Part shown: piece by piece, positions 1 through 4,253 of the stretch
Numbering within the stretch: position 1 is the first letter of the stretch
Layout: every line of letters begins with the position of its first letter
NCBI GenBank assembly: GCA_963640855.1
Contig: CAVIAJ010000027.1
Location: 1 to 9,054, forward strand
DNA from: Methanarcanum sp963640855
GTDB taxonomy: Archaea; Thermoplasmatota; Thermoplasmata; Methanomassiliicoccales; Methanomethylophilaceae
Direction: 5' to 3'
DNA length: 9,054 bases
Program-made: the position numbers and the translations under genes
The notes under the pieces: model-generated
What the model was told of the DNA's origin: nothing
The model's database searches: none
The model's input: only the letters and a program-made list of their open reading frames with translations

Positions 1-324
1 AAGCGGCAAAGGTTCGGAACTGACTGTGTATGGTACCGCAATCCGGAAACTTATGATTAGAATATAGTATTGTTTTTCATCGGCAATTTTGGATTTTACG
101 TATCTGCAGAGTTCAAAACGGTCGCACTGTTTCACGAAACTTATTCTGTCAAGTTCTACGGCGATGATATGATCTTCATCGACTCCCTGTTCGGTAAGAT
201 AATTTCTGAATATGTCGAAGAGCAGATACGATTTGCCGCAACGTCTTATTCCGGTGACTATTTTCACCATTCCGTTGTGCATTCTCTGTATCAGTTTATT
301 CAGATAGAAGTCTCTGTTGATCAT
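1..324 (-). CDS. AAA_14-type ATP-binding protein, N-terminal part (partial, probably disrupted)
   Basis: The minus strand is open from an ATG at 324 to the window edge (108 codons), after an in-frame stop at 369-367. The first 90 residues read like the AAA_14 / DUF4143 family of archaeal and bacterial P-loop ATPases: MINRDFYLNKL at the start, a Walker A motif GIRRCGKS at residues 25-32, then a segment ending KQYYILI at 84-90. Family members normally continue straight into the Walker B motif (hydrophobic strand followed by Asp-Glu). Here residues 91 onward read ISFRIAVPYTV with no Asp-Glu, and neither other minus frame restores it, so the resemblance ends near position 55. This suggests a truncation or rearrangement rather than a simple frameshift. 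Two plus-strand frames stop at 58-60 and 65-67 and could be the end of an unrecognised neighbour that replaced the rest of the gene. Family assignment is from recognition. The function of this ATPase family is poorly defined. Confidence 0.6.
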   Translation of the reverse strand, partial: MINRDFYLNKLIQRMHNGMVKIVTGIRRCGKSYLLFDIFRNYLTEQGVDEDHIIAVELDRISFVKQCDRFELCRYVKSKIADEKQYYILIISFRIAVPYTVSSEPLPL

Positions 325-336
325 AATCAATTCTAC

Positions 337-369
337 TGAAGATTTTTGCAATACTTGCAAAAATTTTCA
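337..369. promoter_or_regulatory. 33-nt near-perfect palindrome upstream of the AAA_14-type gene
   Basis: Two 15-nt arms (337-351 and 355-369) flank a 3-nt spacer. Fourteen of 15 positions pair; the exception is G341/T365, which would be a G-U wobble in plus-strand RNA. The inner core is tttttgcaa-tac-ttgcaaaaa. Its centre (353) lies 29 bp before the ATG at 324, exactly where the TATA box of a leaderless minus-strand transcript should be, and no better TATA box is visible. It could be an operator covering the core promoter. A hairpin at the end of the upstream tRNA transcript is the alternative. Confidence 0.5.
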
Positions 370-400
370 TCTGAACAGAACAGACACAAACGGAAATTCA

Positions 401-428
401 GAGCTTACGCTCACCAGAACAAACAATC
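401..428 (-). terminator. Possible 3' trailer or terminator of the tRNA transcript
   Basis: Immediately after the encoded CCA, the minus strand is T-rich (TTGTTTGTTCT, 428-418). A short hairpin follows, GAGC-GTAA-GCTC (412-401), whose loop fits the GNRA tetraloop pattern. Archaeal termination mainly needs U-rich tracts, so this is a plausible but weak tRNA terminator. Nothing else in the interval between the tRNA and the palindrome looks functional. Confidence 0.25.
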
Positions 429-434
429 AGAAGC

Positions 435-511
435 TGGCGGGCCTGAAGGGATTCGAACCCTTGGCCGCTCGATTAAGAGTCGAGCGCTCTACCTAGCTGA
501 GCTACAGGCCC
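435..511 (-). tRNA. tRNA-Lys (anticodon CTT)
   Basis: The minus strand reads GGGCCTG (acceptor 5' side, 511-505), TAGCTCAGCTAGGTAGAGC (D arm), then an anticodon stem CTCGA/TCGAG around the loop CTCTTAA. This is followed by a T arm with GGTTCGAATCC and the acceptor 3' side CAGGCCC (445-439). The acceptor stem pairs perfectly over 7 bp. The discriminator base is G and the CCA end is encoded (437-435). Loop position 33 is T and the anticodon is CTT, decoding the lysine codon AAG. No intron is present. The gene has its own TATA box upstream. The body without CCA is 74 nt (438-511). Confidence 0.96.
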
Positions 512-538
512 CGTCAAACCCTCCAATAAACTCATTCC

Positions 539-546
539 ATATAAAT
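539..546 (-). promoter_or_regulatory. TATA box of the tRNA-Lys gene
   Basis: The minus strand reads ATTTATAT at 546-539, a good archaeal box A. Its centre is about 31 bp before the first tRNA base (511), so transcription would begin a few bases ahead of the mature 5' end. Confidence 0.7.
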
Positions 547-634
547 GTTCGTTCATCGAAACTGAGTGATTTTCTGCGGACTGGATGTGCGGCGGTACAG
601 GGTCTGTATCATGTCTCCCGAAGCCGATGATAAG

Positions 635-642
635 TAATATAT
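635..642 (+). promoter_or_regulatory. TATA box of the CBS-domain gene
   Basis: TAATATAT is centred 27.5 bp before the ATG at 666. This spacing predicts transcription starting at or next to the start codon, that is, a leaderless mRNA, and supports choosing 666 over the earlier in-frame starts at 585 and 627. Confidence 0.55.
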
Positions 643-665
643 CGGCATCCGACGATAACGTCTGC

Positions 666-1157
666 ATGGGACACTTCAAAGTAAGGGACATCATGACGAC
701 TGACGTCGTAACGTTATCGCCGAACAACACCGTCAGGGAAGCAGTAAGGAAACTTGCAGTCGAGAATCTGACGGGAGCACCTGTGGTCGACAGCAACAAC
801 CACATGGTCGGTATCGTGAGTCAGAATGATATCCTCGGCCTCATTCTGTCGTATGACGCAAAACTGAGGAAGAAGGGTACCGCAACAGAGAATCTTCTTG
901 CTTCATACATCGACGGAGAGAGCAGCAATGATCCCGAGATCAAGAAAGCAACCGACGATATCGCGAACACAAAGATCGGAAACATTATGATCCGCACCGT
1001 TCTGATGACAAGTCCGGACGATCTTGTTATGTCCCTTCTGAAATCCATGGTCGATATGGATGTGAGCCGTGTTCCCGTCGTAGACAGAGGGGTCCTTCTG
1101 GGAATTGTCACAAGAGGAGACATTCTCTTTACGATTTACAAGAAGAAGCTGATCTGA
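666..1157 (+). CDS. Two-CBS-domain protein
   Basis: This 163-residue protein consists of a tandem CBS pair. The first CBS domain (about residues 4-60) begins HFKVRDIMTTDVVTLSPNNTV and carries LTGAPVVD and MVGIVSQNDIL. The second (about 107-158) carries IGNIMIRTVLMTSPDD, VSRVPVVD and LLGIVTRGDIL. Both show the usual tail of a hydrophobic GIVS/TxxDIL strand and helix. CBS pairs usually bind adenine nucleotides or S-adenosylmethionine and sense energy or metabolite state. No effector domain is attached, so the output is unknown. The frame extends upstream to 585, but that would place the start upstream of the TATA box at 635-642; ATG 666 fits a leaderless transcript. The gene lies 15 bp ahead of the metallo-beta-lactamase-fold gene and is likely co-transcribed with it. 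The residues between the two domains (about 75-100) are polar and variable-looking. Confidence 0.88.
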   Translation: MGHFKVRDIMTTDVVTLSPNNTVREAVRKLAVENLTGAPVVDSNNHMVGIVSQNDILGLILSYDAKLRKKGTATENLLASYIDGESSNDPEIKKATDDIANTKIGNIMIRTVLMTSPDDLVMSLLKSMVDMDVSRVPVVDRGVLLGIVTRGDILFTIYKKKLI

Positions 1158-1172
1158 GCCTAAGGCGTTAAG

Positions 1173-1937
1173 ATGACCGTCGAGGTACATGTACTCGCAA
1201 GCGGCAGCGACGGTAACTGCACCGTCGTGAAATACGATGACAGAGCGGTAGTTGTCGATGCAGGTCTCAGTGGTAAGAAATTAATGTCCCTTATGGACCT
1301 GAACGGATTGGACAGCAGCTGCATCGATTCCATACTGATAACACACGAACATTCCGACCATATCTCCGGTGCGGGAGTGTTGGCAAGGAAATTGGATATT
1401 CCGGTGATGTGCAACCGGAGAACATTCGACGCGTGCAATCTGGGTAATGTGAAATACGATCCGATTTCGATGATGAATCCTTTCGAAGTTGCGGGAATGA
1501 ATGCAATCGCACTTCCTACGTCCCACGATGCCGCGGAACCTTCGTCGTATCTTCTCGATGCAGGCGGATTCAAGGTTCTGGTGGCAACGGATACGGGTAT
1601 GATTACGTATCCTATAGAACACGCCCTCGGGGAAGCGGATATTGCCGTTATAGAATCGAATTACGACAAGAAAATGTTGGATGAAGGGCCTTATCCGCTC
1701 AGTCTCAAACGTCATATCGACAGCAATACGGGTCACTTATGCAACGTTGCGACGGGAGAGGTTCTGAAGAGAACCATGGATATCAATCCCCACAGGAAGA
1801 TATTCCTGGCACATCTCAGCAGACACAACAATGAACCCGACATCGCAAGAGAAACCGTTTCCAGAATAACGGGAATAAAGAGATTCCAGATAGACTGTCT
1901 GGAATACAAGGGCGATACGCGCATTATGCACGATTGA
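1173..1937 (+). CDS. Metallo-beta-lactamase-fold hydrolase, YycJ/WalJ-like
   Basis: This 254-residue protein has the full metal-site signature of the metallo-beta-lactamase fold. It has an opening strand with LASGSDGNCTVV, an Asp at 29 (VVVDAGLSGK) and the HxHxDH motif HEHSDH at 58-63. Further ligand candidates are His118 (PTSHDAAEP), Asp140 (ATDTG) and His214 (LAHLSRHNN). The order and the phrase ITHEHSDHISGAGVLARKL match the YycJ/WalJ group (COG1235-like), where characterised relatives act as DNA exonucleases or phosphodiesterases. The substrate here is not determined. The start ATG follows a weak purine stretch (aagg, about 8 nt upstream). It sits 15 bp after the CBS gene, forming a two-gene unit. 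Its 3' end overlaps the convergent GINS gene by 14 bp. Confidence 0.87.
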   Translation: MTVEVHVLASGSDGNCTVVKYDDRAVVVDAGLSGKKLMSLMDLNGLDSSCIDSILITHEHSDHISGAGVLARKLDIPVMCNRRTFDACNLGNVKYDPISMMNPFEVAGMNAIALPTSHDAAEPSSYLLDAGGFKVLVATDTGMITYPIEHALGEADIAVIESNYDKKMLDEGPYPLSLKRHIDSNTGHLCNVATGEVLKRTMDINPHRKIFLAHLSRHNNEPDIARETVSRITGIKRFQIDCLEYKGDTRIMHD

Positions 1938-2778
1938 TGACTTTCGCAAGTCCTCTGTTTACGAGTACTTTGGCCAATATGCCGGGAAGGCGAACGACAT
2001 CTTCTTTCTTCAGACTGTACGTACGGTCGATTCCGGAAATTTCCTGTTCCAGGTCCGATGTCATGCGGATCAGTGTCAGTGACATAGGGTCGATATCCGC
2101 TGTTTCGTTTTTGATCCCGGGAACAGGTGTTTCTTTGATTTCTTCGGACGGAATCTCAACGGATTCGTCCATTACGATGTTGCGGGGATCCTCATCCTCG
2201 TCTTCGGGGATTTCGGGATATCCGATATCCAACGGAACTGCGTTTGATTCCGCAACCTCGATAACTTCGGTCTGAGGTACTTTCGGGTCTTCGGTGACAT
2301 TTTCCACGGTCTTTCCTATGACTGTAGGCTGTTCCGTAGGTTTTACGGGAATTACGTCGGGCTGTGTGATATCCGGAATAACGGCTGTTTTCTTTCTTTC
2401 GAGAAGAGCCCAATGTGTTTTTGCAGCATTGTACAGCACATCGTAGAGTTCTTTTTCCTCGGGTGTGAGTGTATCCGTGACATTGTCCGCACCCATGCCT
2501 CCCCTCATAGCGAGATCGAAAATCTTTCTCATACGTTTCTCCACGACATCTTTCATCGCTTTGAGCGTCTTTCTCTTCTTATCGGATGCACTCTCAAAGA
2601 AGATGGAATCCGCATCGGTGCTGATTATTCTCGCACATTCTCTGCATTTCTTCTCATAAAGGGCCGCCATTGCAGGATAGAGATCTTTTCTTACGGATGT
2701 CAGGCTGCCGCTGCTTGCTTCGCTTCTGCTGAGCGATGTCAGGTCGCCGAAATCCAAATCCTCATCTTGTGCGGTCAC
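1924..2778 (-). CDS. Archaeal GINS complex subunit (Gins51-like)
   Basis: GINS bridges MCM and the Cdc45/RecJ-like factor in the archaeal replicative helicase. This 284-residue protein starts with an acidic stretch and FGDLTSLSRSE, then a helical A-domain (about residues 10-130) with SVRKDLYPAMAALYEK and KDVVEKRMRKIFDLA. It ends with a small B-domain (about 233-284) reading TYSLKKEDVVRLPGILAK and VLVNRGLAKVI. A-then-B order is that of Gins51/Sld5-Psf1-type subunits. Between the domains lies an acidic, proline-rich linker of about 100 residues (131-230) that looks disordered. The start is GTG at 2778; an in-frame TGA lies three codons upstream, so no longer form exists. A TATA-like box sits 26.5 bp before the GTG, suggesting a leaderless mRNA. 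The 3' end overlaps the convergent hydrolase gene. Only one GINS gene is visible here. Confidence 0.85.
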   Translation of the reverse strand: MTAQDEDLDFGDLTSLSRSEASSGSLTSVRKDLYPAMAALYEKKCRECARIISTDADSIFFESASDKKRKTLKAMKDVVEKRMRKIFDLAMRGGMGADNVTDTLTPEEKELYDVLYNAAKTHWALLERKKTAVIPDITQPDVIPVKPTEQPTVIGKTVENVTEDPKVPQTEVIEVAESNAVPLDIGYPEIPEDEDEDPRNIVMDESVEIPSEEIKETPVPGIKNETADIDPMSLTLIRMTSDLEQEISGIDRTYSLKKEDVVRLPGILAKVLVNRGLAKVINRA

Positions 2779-2800
2779 GTCCGCTCAAAAGGAATGTCTG

Positions 2801-2808
2801 TATTTTAT
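2801..2808 (-). promoter_or_regulatory. TATA box of the GINS gene
   Basis: The minus strand reads ATAAAATA (2808-2801), centred 26.5 bp before the GTG start at 2778, consistent with leaderless transcription. Confidence 0.5.
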
Positions 2809-2890
2809 GTTTGGTATAGGTGCCGTATTCTGTGCCGAAACGTCGTACCGGCGGGAAGGAACGGAATCGGATTTTCATAGAAAATGAATG

Positions 2891-2902
2891 TTGACATGTC
2901 AA
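2891..2902. promoter_or_regulatory. Palindromic operator candidate, copy 1
   Basis: TTGACATGTCAA is a perfect 12-bp palindrome. It lies about 18 bp upstream of the TATA centre, near -45 of the predicted start site. A dimeric transcription factor could bind here. Activator or repressor cannot be decided from sequence. Confidence 0.6.
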
Positions 2903-2911
2903 AGGGCAACC

Positions 2912-2918
2912 ATATATA
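2912..2918 (+). promoter_or_regulatory. TATA box of peptide gene 1
   Basis: ATATATA within CATATATAC, preceded by the purine-rich AGGGCAAC that could act as a BRE. Transcription would start near 2942, giving a leader of about 24 nt, unlike the leaderless neighbours. Confidence 0.65.
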
Positions 2919-2940
2919 CAAATTTTGAATACATAACGTT

Positions 2941-2957
2941 CGGTAAACCGACAGGAG
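2941..2957 (+). promoter_or_regulatory. Leader hairpin and ribosome binding site, peptide gene 1
   Basis: CGGT-AA-ACCG (2941-2950) is an inverted repeat at the predicted 5' end of the mRNA. It is followed by AGGAGG (2953-2958), about 7 nt before ATG 2966. This is a strong Shine-Dalgarno match and the best argument that the short ORF is translated. Confidence 0.6.
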
Positions 2958-2965
2958 GATTACAA

Positions 2966-3031
2966 ATGGAATGGTGCGAAATTATTGCAGACATCATAAC
3001 ATTCGGATTTTGGGAGCTTATACGTAACTAA
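2966..3031 (+). CDS. Micro-peptide 1 (21 aa), amphipathic, acidic
   Basis: A 21-codon ORF encodes a peptide beginning MEWCEIIADIITFGF. It is preceded by a strong Shine-Dalgarno site, a TATA box and a palindrome, all repeated 389 bp downstream before a second peptide gene. The peptide is Trp-containing and rich in Ile and Phe, with acidic residues at positions 2, 5 and 9. Those three, plus Trp3, Ile7 and Ile10, match micro-peptide 2, while the DNA after codon 3 has largely diverged. Selection on the protein is therefore likely. On a helix this gives one acidic and one hydrophobic side. There is no cleavable signal peptide. I do not recognise a family. Possible roles are a membrane-active or toxin-like peptide, a signal, or a small regulator of a membrane complex. 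None is demonstrated. Confidence 0.6.
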   Translation: MEWCEIIADIITFGFWELIRN

Positions 3032-3044
3032 GTAGATTCGATGC

Positions 3045-3083
3045 CGAATTCTCAACGTCTGCACAGCATACGCTGAGAATACG
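3045..3083 (+). other. Strong hairpin just after peptide gene 1
   Basis: ATTCTCAACG (3048-3057) pairs with CGCTGAGAAT (3071-3080) with a single A-C mismatch. The stem continues outward by two further pairs beyond one A-A mismatch, and inward by TGC/GCA around ACA. It starts 14 nt after the stop codon. It lies in a stretch of about 70 nt (3032-3103) that is absent from the second unit. No U-tract follows, so it is not an obvious terminator. It could be a 3'-UTR structure or a remnant of a small inserted element. Confidence 0.5.
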
Positions 3084-3103
3084 CGAAGAAACTGCATCAA
3101 AAC

Positions 3104-3186
3104 GCTGTCACTTCGATTCTGGCCCTAAAGACGTTTCAATTTGTATTTCATAAACCTCTTCCCTTACCCATTTTCCGTGAATTTTT
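3104..3186 (+). repeat. Conserved noncoding 3' segment, copy 1
   Basis: This stretch aligns with 3414-3499. It shares GTCACTTCG near the start, CAATTTGT in the middle, a pyrimidine-rich run (AAACCTCTTCCCTTACCC) and GTGAATTTTT at the end. By eye roughly two thirds of positions agree, with small indels. No reading frame is conserved between the copies, so it is probably a 3' UTR or small RNA segment ending in a T-rich terminator-like tract. Confidence 0.6.
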
Positions 3187-3279
3187 CGAAAATATACAAC
3201 TCTCCGGAATGCAGAGGGTTGAAACGGATCGGACATACATACGGACGTTTACACACCCTGCTGAAAATACAAATGTCTG

Positions 3280-3291
3280 TTGACATGTCAA
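3280..3291. promoter_or_regulatory. Palindromic operator candidate, copy 2
   Basis: A second perfect TTGACATGTCAA at the same distance from its TATA box as in copy 1, indicating that both peptide genes answer to the same regulator. Confidence 0.6.
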
Positions 3292-3300
3292 AGGGCAACC

Positions 3301-3307
3301 ATATATA
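3301..3307 (+). promoter_or_regulatory. TATA box of peptide gene 2
   Basis: ATATATA within CATATATAC; predicted transcription start near 3331, giving a leader of about 24 nt. Confidence 0.65.
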
Positions 3308-3328
3308 CAGACTTTGAATACATAGTAC

Positions 3329-3347
3329 CGGTAAAACCGACAGAGGG
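3329..3347 (+). promoter_or_regulatory. Leader hairpin and ribosome binding site, peptide gene 2
   Basis: CGGT-AAA-ACCG (3329-3339) keeps the same 4-bp stem as copy 1 although the surrounding bases changed and the loop grew by one base. GAGGG (3343-3347) follows, 7 nt before ATG 3355, as a Shine-Dalgarno site. Confidence 0.55.
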
Positions 3348-3354
3348 ATTACAA

Positions 3355-3411
3355 ATGGAATGGTACGATTGGATTATAGAAATCATGAAATGGTTCGTGA
3401 ACACCGAGTAA
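3355..3411 (+). CDS. Micro-peptide 2 (18 aa), amphipathic, Trp-rich
   Basis: The ORF encodes MEWYDWIIEIMKWFVNTE. Three of 18 residues are Trp. Acidic residues at 2, 5 and 9 and hydrophobic residues at 3, 7 and 10 match micro-peptide 1; the C-terminal half differs (lysine 12, NTE end) and the peptide is three residues shorter. Signals are the same as for gene 1: a shared 32-nt promoter block, leader hairpin and Shine-Dalgarno site with identical spacing. The helix-forming, amphipathic character recalls short membrane-active bacterial peptides such as delta-haemolysin or Ibs-type toxins in general style only; no homology is claimed. Trp-rich leader peptides of attenuators are another formal possibility. 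However, the next gene has its own promoter and is not a Trp gene, which argues against it. Confidence 0.6.
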   Translation: MEWYDWIIEIMKWFVNTE

Positions 3412-3413
3412 AT

Positions 3414-3499
3414 GCCGTCACTTCGGTTTCGGTCGCATAGATACTGCAATTTGTTGTTCACCAAACCTTTTCCCTCAAACCCGTTATCTGTGAATTTTT
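3414..3499 (+). repeat. Conserved noncoding 3' segment, copy 2
   Basis: Counterpart of 3104-3186, beginning only 3 nt after the stop of peptide gene 2. It contains TTTTCCCTC, which is complementary over 6 nt to the GAGGGA ribosome binding site of the same unit. It ends in GTGAATTTTT, immediately before the promoter of the UPF0235 gene. Confidence 0.6.
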
Positions 3500-3507
3500 G
3501 ACATCTG

Positions 3508-3515
3508 TCTTTATA
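3508..3515 (+). promoter_or_regulatory. TATA box of the UPF0235 gene
   Basis: TCTTTATA is centred about 25.5 bp before ATG 3537. An inverted repeat GACA-TC-TGTC (3500-3509) abuts it and resembles a widened form of the GACATGTC core of the two operators upstream. Confidence 0.5.
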
Positions 3516-3536
3516 CCGCGAAACCTATAGTTGGTT

Positions 3537-3836
3537 ATGGACGTATCCGAGGCTTTACGCAGTGTCGCAGGAGGTACCGAGGCAGAGGTAACGGTATCTC
3601 CGAGATCAGACAGGTCCGGAATCGAAGGTGTCGACGGTTGGAGAAAAAGAATCATCATCAGGGTCAAAGCGCCCCCTCTCGACGGCAGAGCCAACAAAGA
3701 AGTCGAGGATGTATTTCGCGATGTCACCGGATGTAAATGTTCCGTAATCCGCGGACAGACAAGCAGACAGAAGACGATACTTATCGACGGTGATTCCGAA
3801 ACCGTAACGAAACGCCTGAGGGATATCATTGAATGA
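3537..3836 (+). CDS. UPF0235 / DUF167 family protein
   Basis: This is a 99-residue protein of the widespread UPF0235 (YggU, DUF167) family. The diagnostic segment IRVKAPPLDGRANKEV (about residues 40-55) is intact, followed by the typical GxxSRQKTILIDGD region. Length is normal for the family. The biochemical role is not established. ATG 3537 is preferred over a TTG two codons earlier (3531) because it sits at the expected distance from the TATA box for a leaderless transcript. The stop codon overlaps the TTG start of the next gene by 8 nt, so the two are probably translated together. The gene lies directly after the tandem micro-peptide region and probably begins the operon that runs to pantoate kinase. 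Confidence 0.88.
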   Translation: MDVSEALRSVAGGTEAEVTVSPRSDRSGIEGVDGWRKRIIIRVKAPPLDGRANKEVEDVFRDVTGCKCSVIRGQTSRQKTILIDGDSETVTKRLRDIIE

Positions 3837-4233
3837 TTCGCAGAGATTGGAGATTATCGATGAAATTATAGACAGAATTCAGTCGGTGTCTTCCGAATAT
3901 ATCGTATTGGTCGAAGGTAAAAACGATTTCAAAGCACTGAAATCGTTAGGTCTTAATATCGATACAATCGAAGTTCAGAGAGACGGAGGTCCTCTGAAGG
4001 CTGCGGAATCCGTGTACGGTATGGGAAAGAAAGCGGTTATTCTCACGGATTGGGATGACAAAGGAGACATTCTTGCAAAAGAATTATCCCTGCAGCTGTC
4101 TGCGTTATGTGTTCCTTACGATCTTTCAATCCGTAAAGACCTCGGAGATGTCTGTATCAAGGATATCAAAGACATTGAGAGTCTGTATTCGCTCTATATC
4201 AGGTTGGACCGTCTGCGTACACCTTATAAGTAA
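3829..4233 (+). CDS. UPF0292 small Toprim-domain protein
   Basis: This 134-residue protein consists essentially of one Toprim domain. The catalytic-type Glu is at 29 (IVLVEGKNDFKAL) and the second motif is TDWDDKGD with Asp74, Asp76 and Asp80. The Toprim fold binds divalent metal ions in primases, topoisomerases and small nucleases such as RNase M5. The archaeal UPF0292 group (COG1658-like) is uncharacterised in detail, so nucleic-acid processing is inferred from fold. The start is TTG 3829, supported by GAGGG at 3818-3822 six nucleotides upstream and by overlap with the preceding stop; no nearby in-frame ATG is available. A TATA box for the next gene lies inside its last codons. Confidence 0.82.
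   Translation: MNDSQRLEIIDEIIDRIQSVSSEYIVLVEGKNDFKALKSLGLNIDTIEVQRDGGPLKAAESVYGMGKKAVILTDWDDKGDILAKELSLQLSALCVPYDLSIRKDLGDVCIKDIKDIESLYSLYIRLDRLRTPYK
4223..4230 (+). promoter_or_regulatory. Internal TATA box for thymidylate kinase
   Basis: CTTATAAG at the end of the Toprim gene is centred about 27.5 bp before ATG 4254. It would give a leaderless transcript for tmk and the following CoA genes in addition to read-through. Confidence 0.45.
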
Positions 4234-4253
4234 ACGACTTATAGTGAGTGCCG

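Larger units (their letters stand above)
2889..2920 (+). repeat. Promoter repeat, copy 1 (32 nt)
   Basis: These 32 nt recur without a change at 3278-3309. The block contains a 12-bp palindrome and a TATA box. Similarity continues ungapped to ATGGAATGGT at the start of the peptide gene, with all landmarks exactly 389 bp apart between copies. Confidence 0.95.
3278..3309 (+). repeat. Promoter repeat, copy 2 (32 nt)
   Basis: Identical to 2889-2920. The interval 3187-3277 before it contains only a short T/A palindrome (TTTTCGAAAA, 3183-3192) and a TATA-like AAAATATAC with no convincing gene. Confidence 0.95.

Noticed and set aside
70..339. 89-codon plus-strand ORF
   Set aside because: It is the antisense shadow of the AAA_14-type reading frame, which carries a recognisable Walker A motif on the minus strand.
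346..630. 94-codon plus-strand ORF across the tRNA gene
   Set aside because: It runs through the tRNA on the opposite strand and has no protein-like motif.
3209..3283. 24-codon ORF (MQRVETDRTYIRTF...) between the two micro-gene units
   Set aside because: No Shine-Dalgarno site, the TATA-like sequence is at the wrong distance, it has no counterpart in the other unit, and its end runs into the operator palindrome.
2966..3411. Micro-peptides as Trp attenuator leader peptides
   Set aside because: No tandem Trp codons, no Trp-related gene downstream, and the next gene has its own promoter.
3412..3501. 29-codon basic ORF starting at the TAAATG after micro-peptide 2
   Set aside because: The matching region of copy 1 hits a stop early (CCC TAA) and has no aligned start, so the frame is not conserved; the segment looks noncoding.
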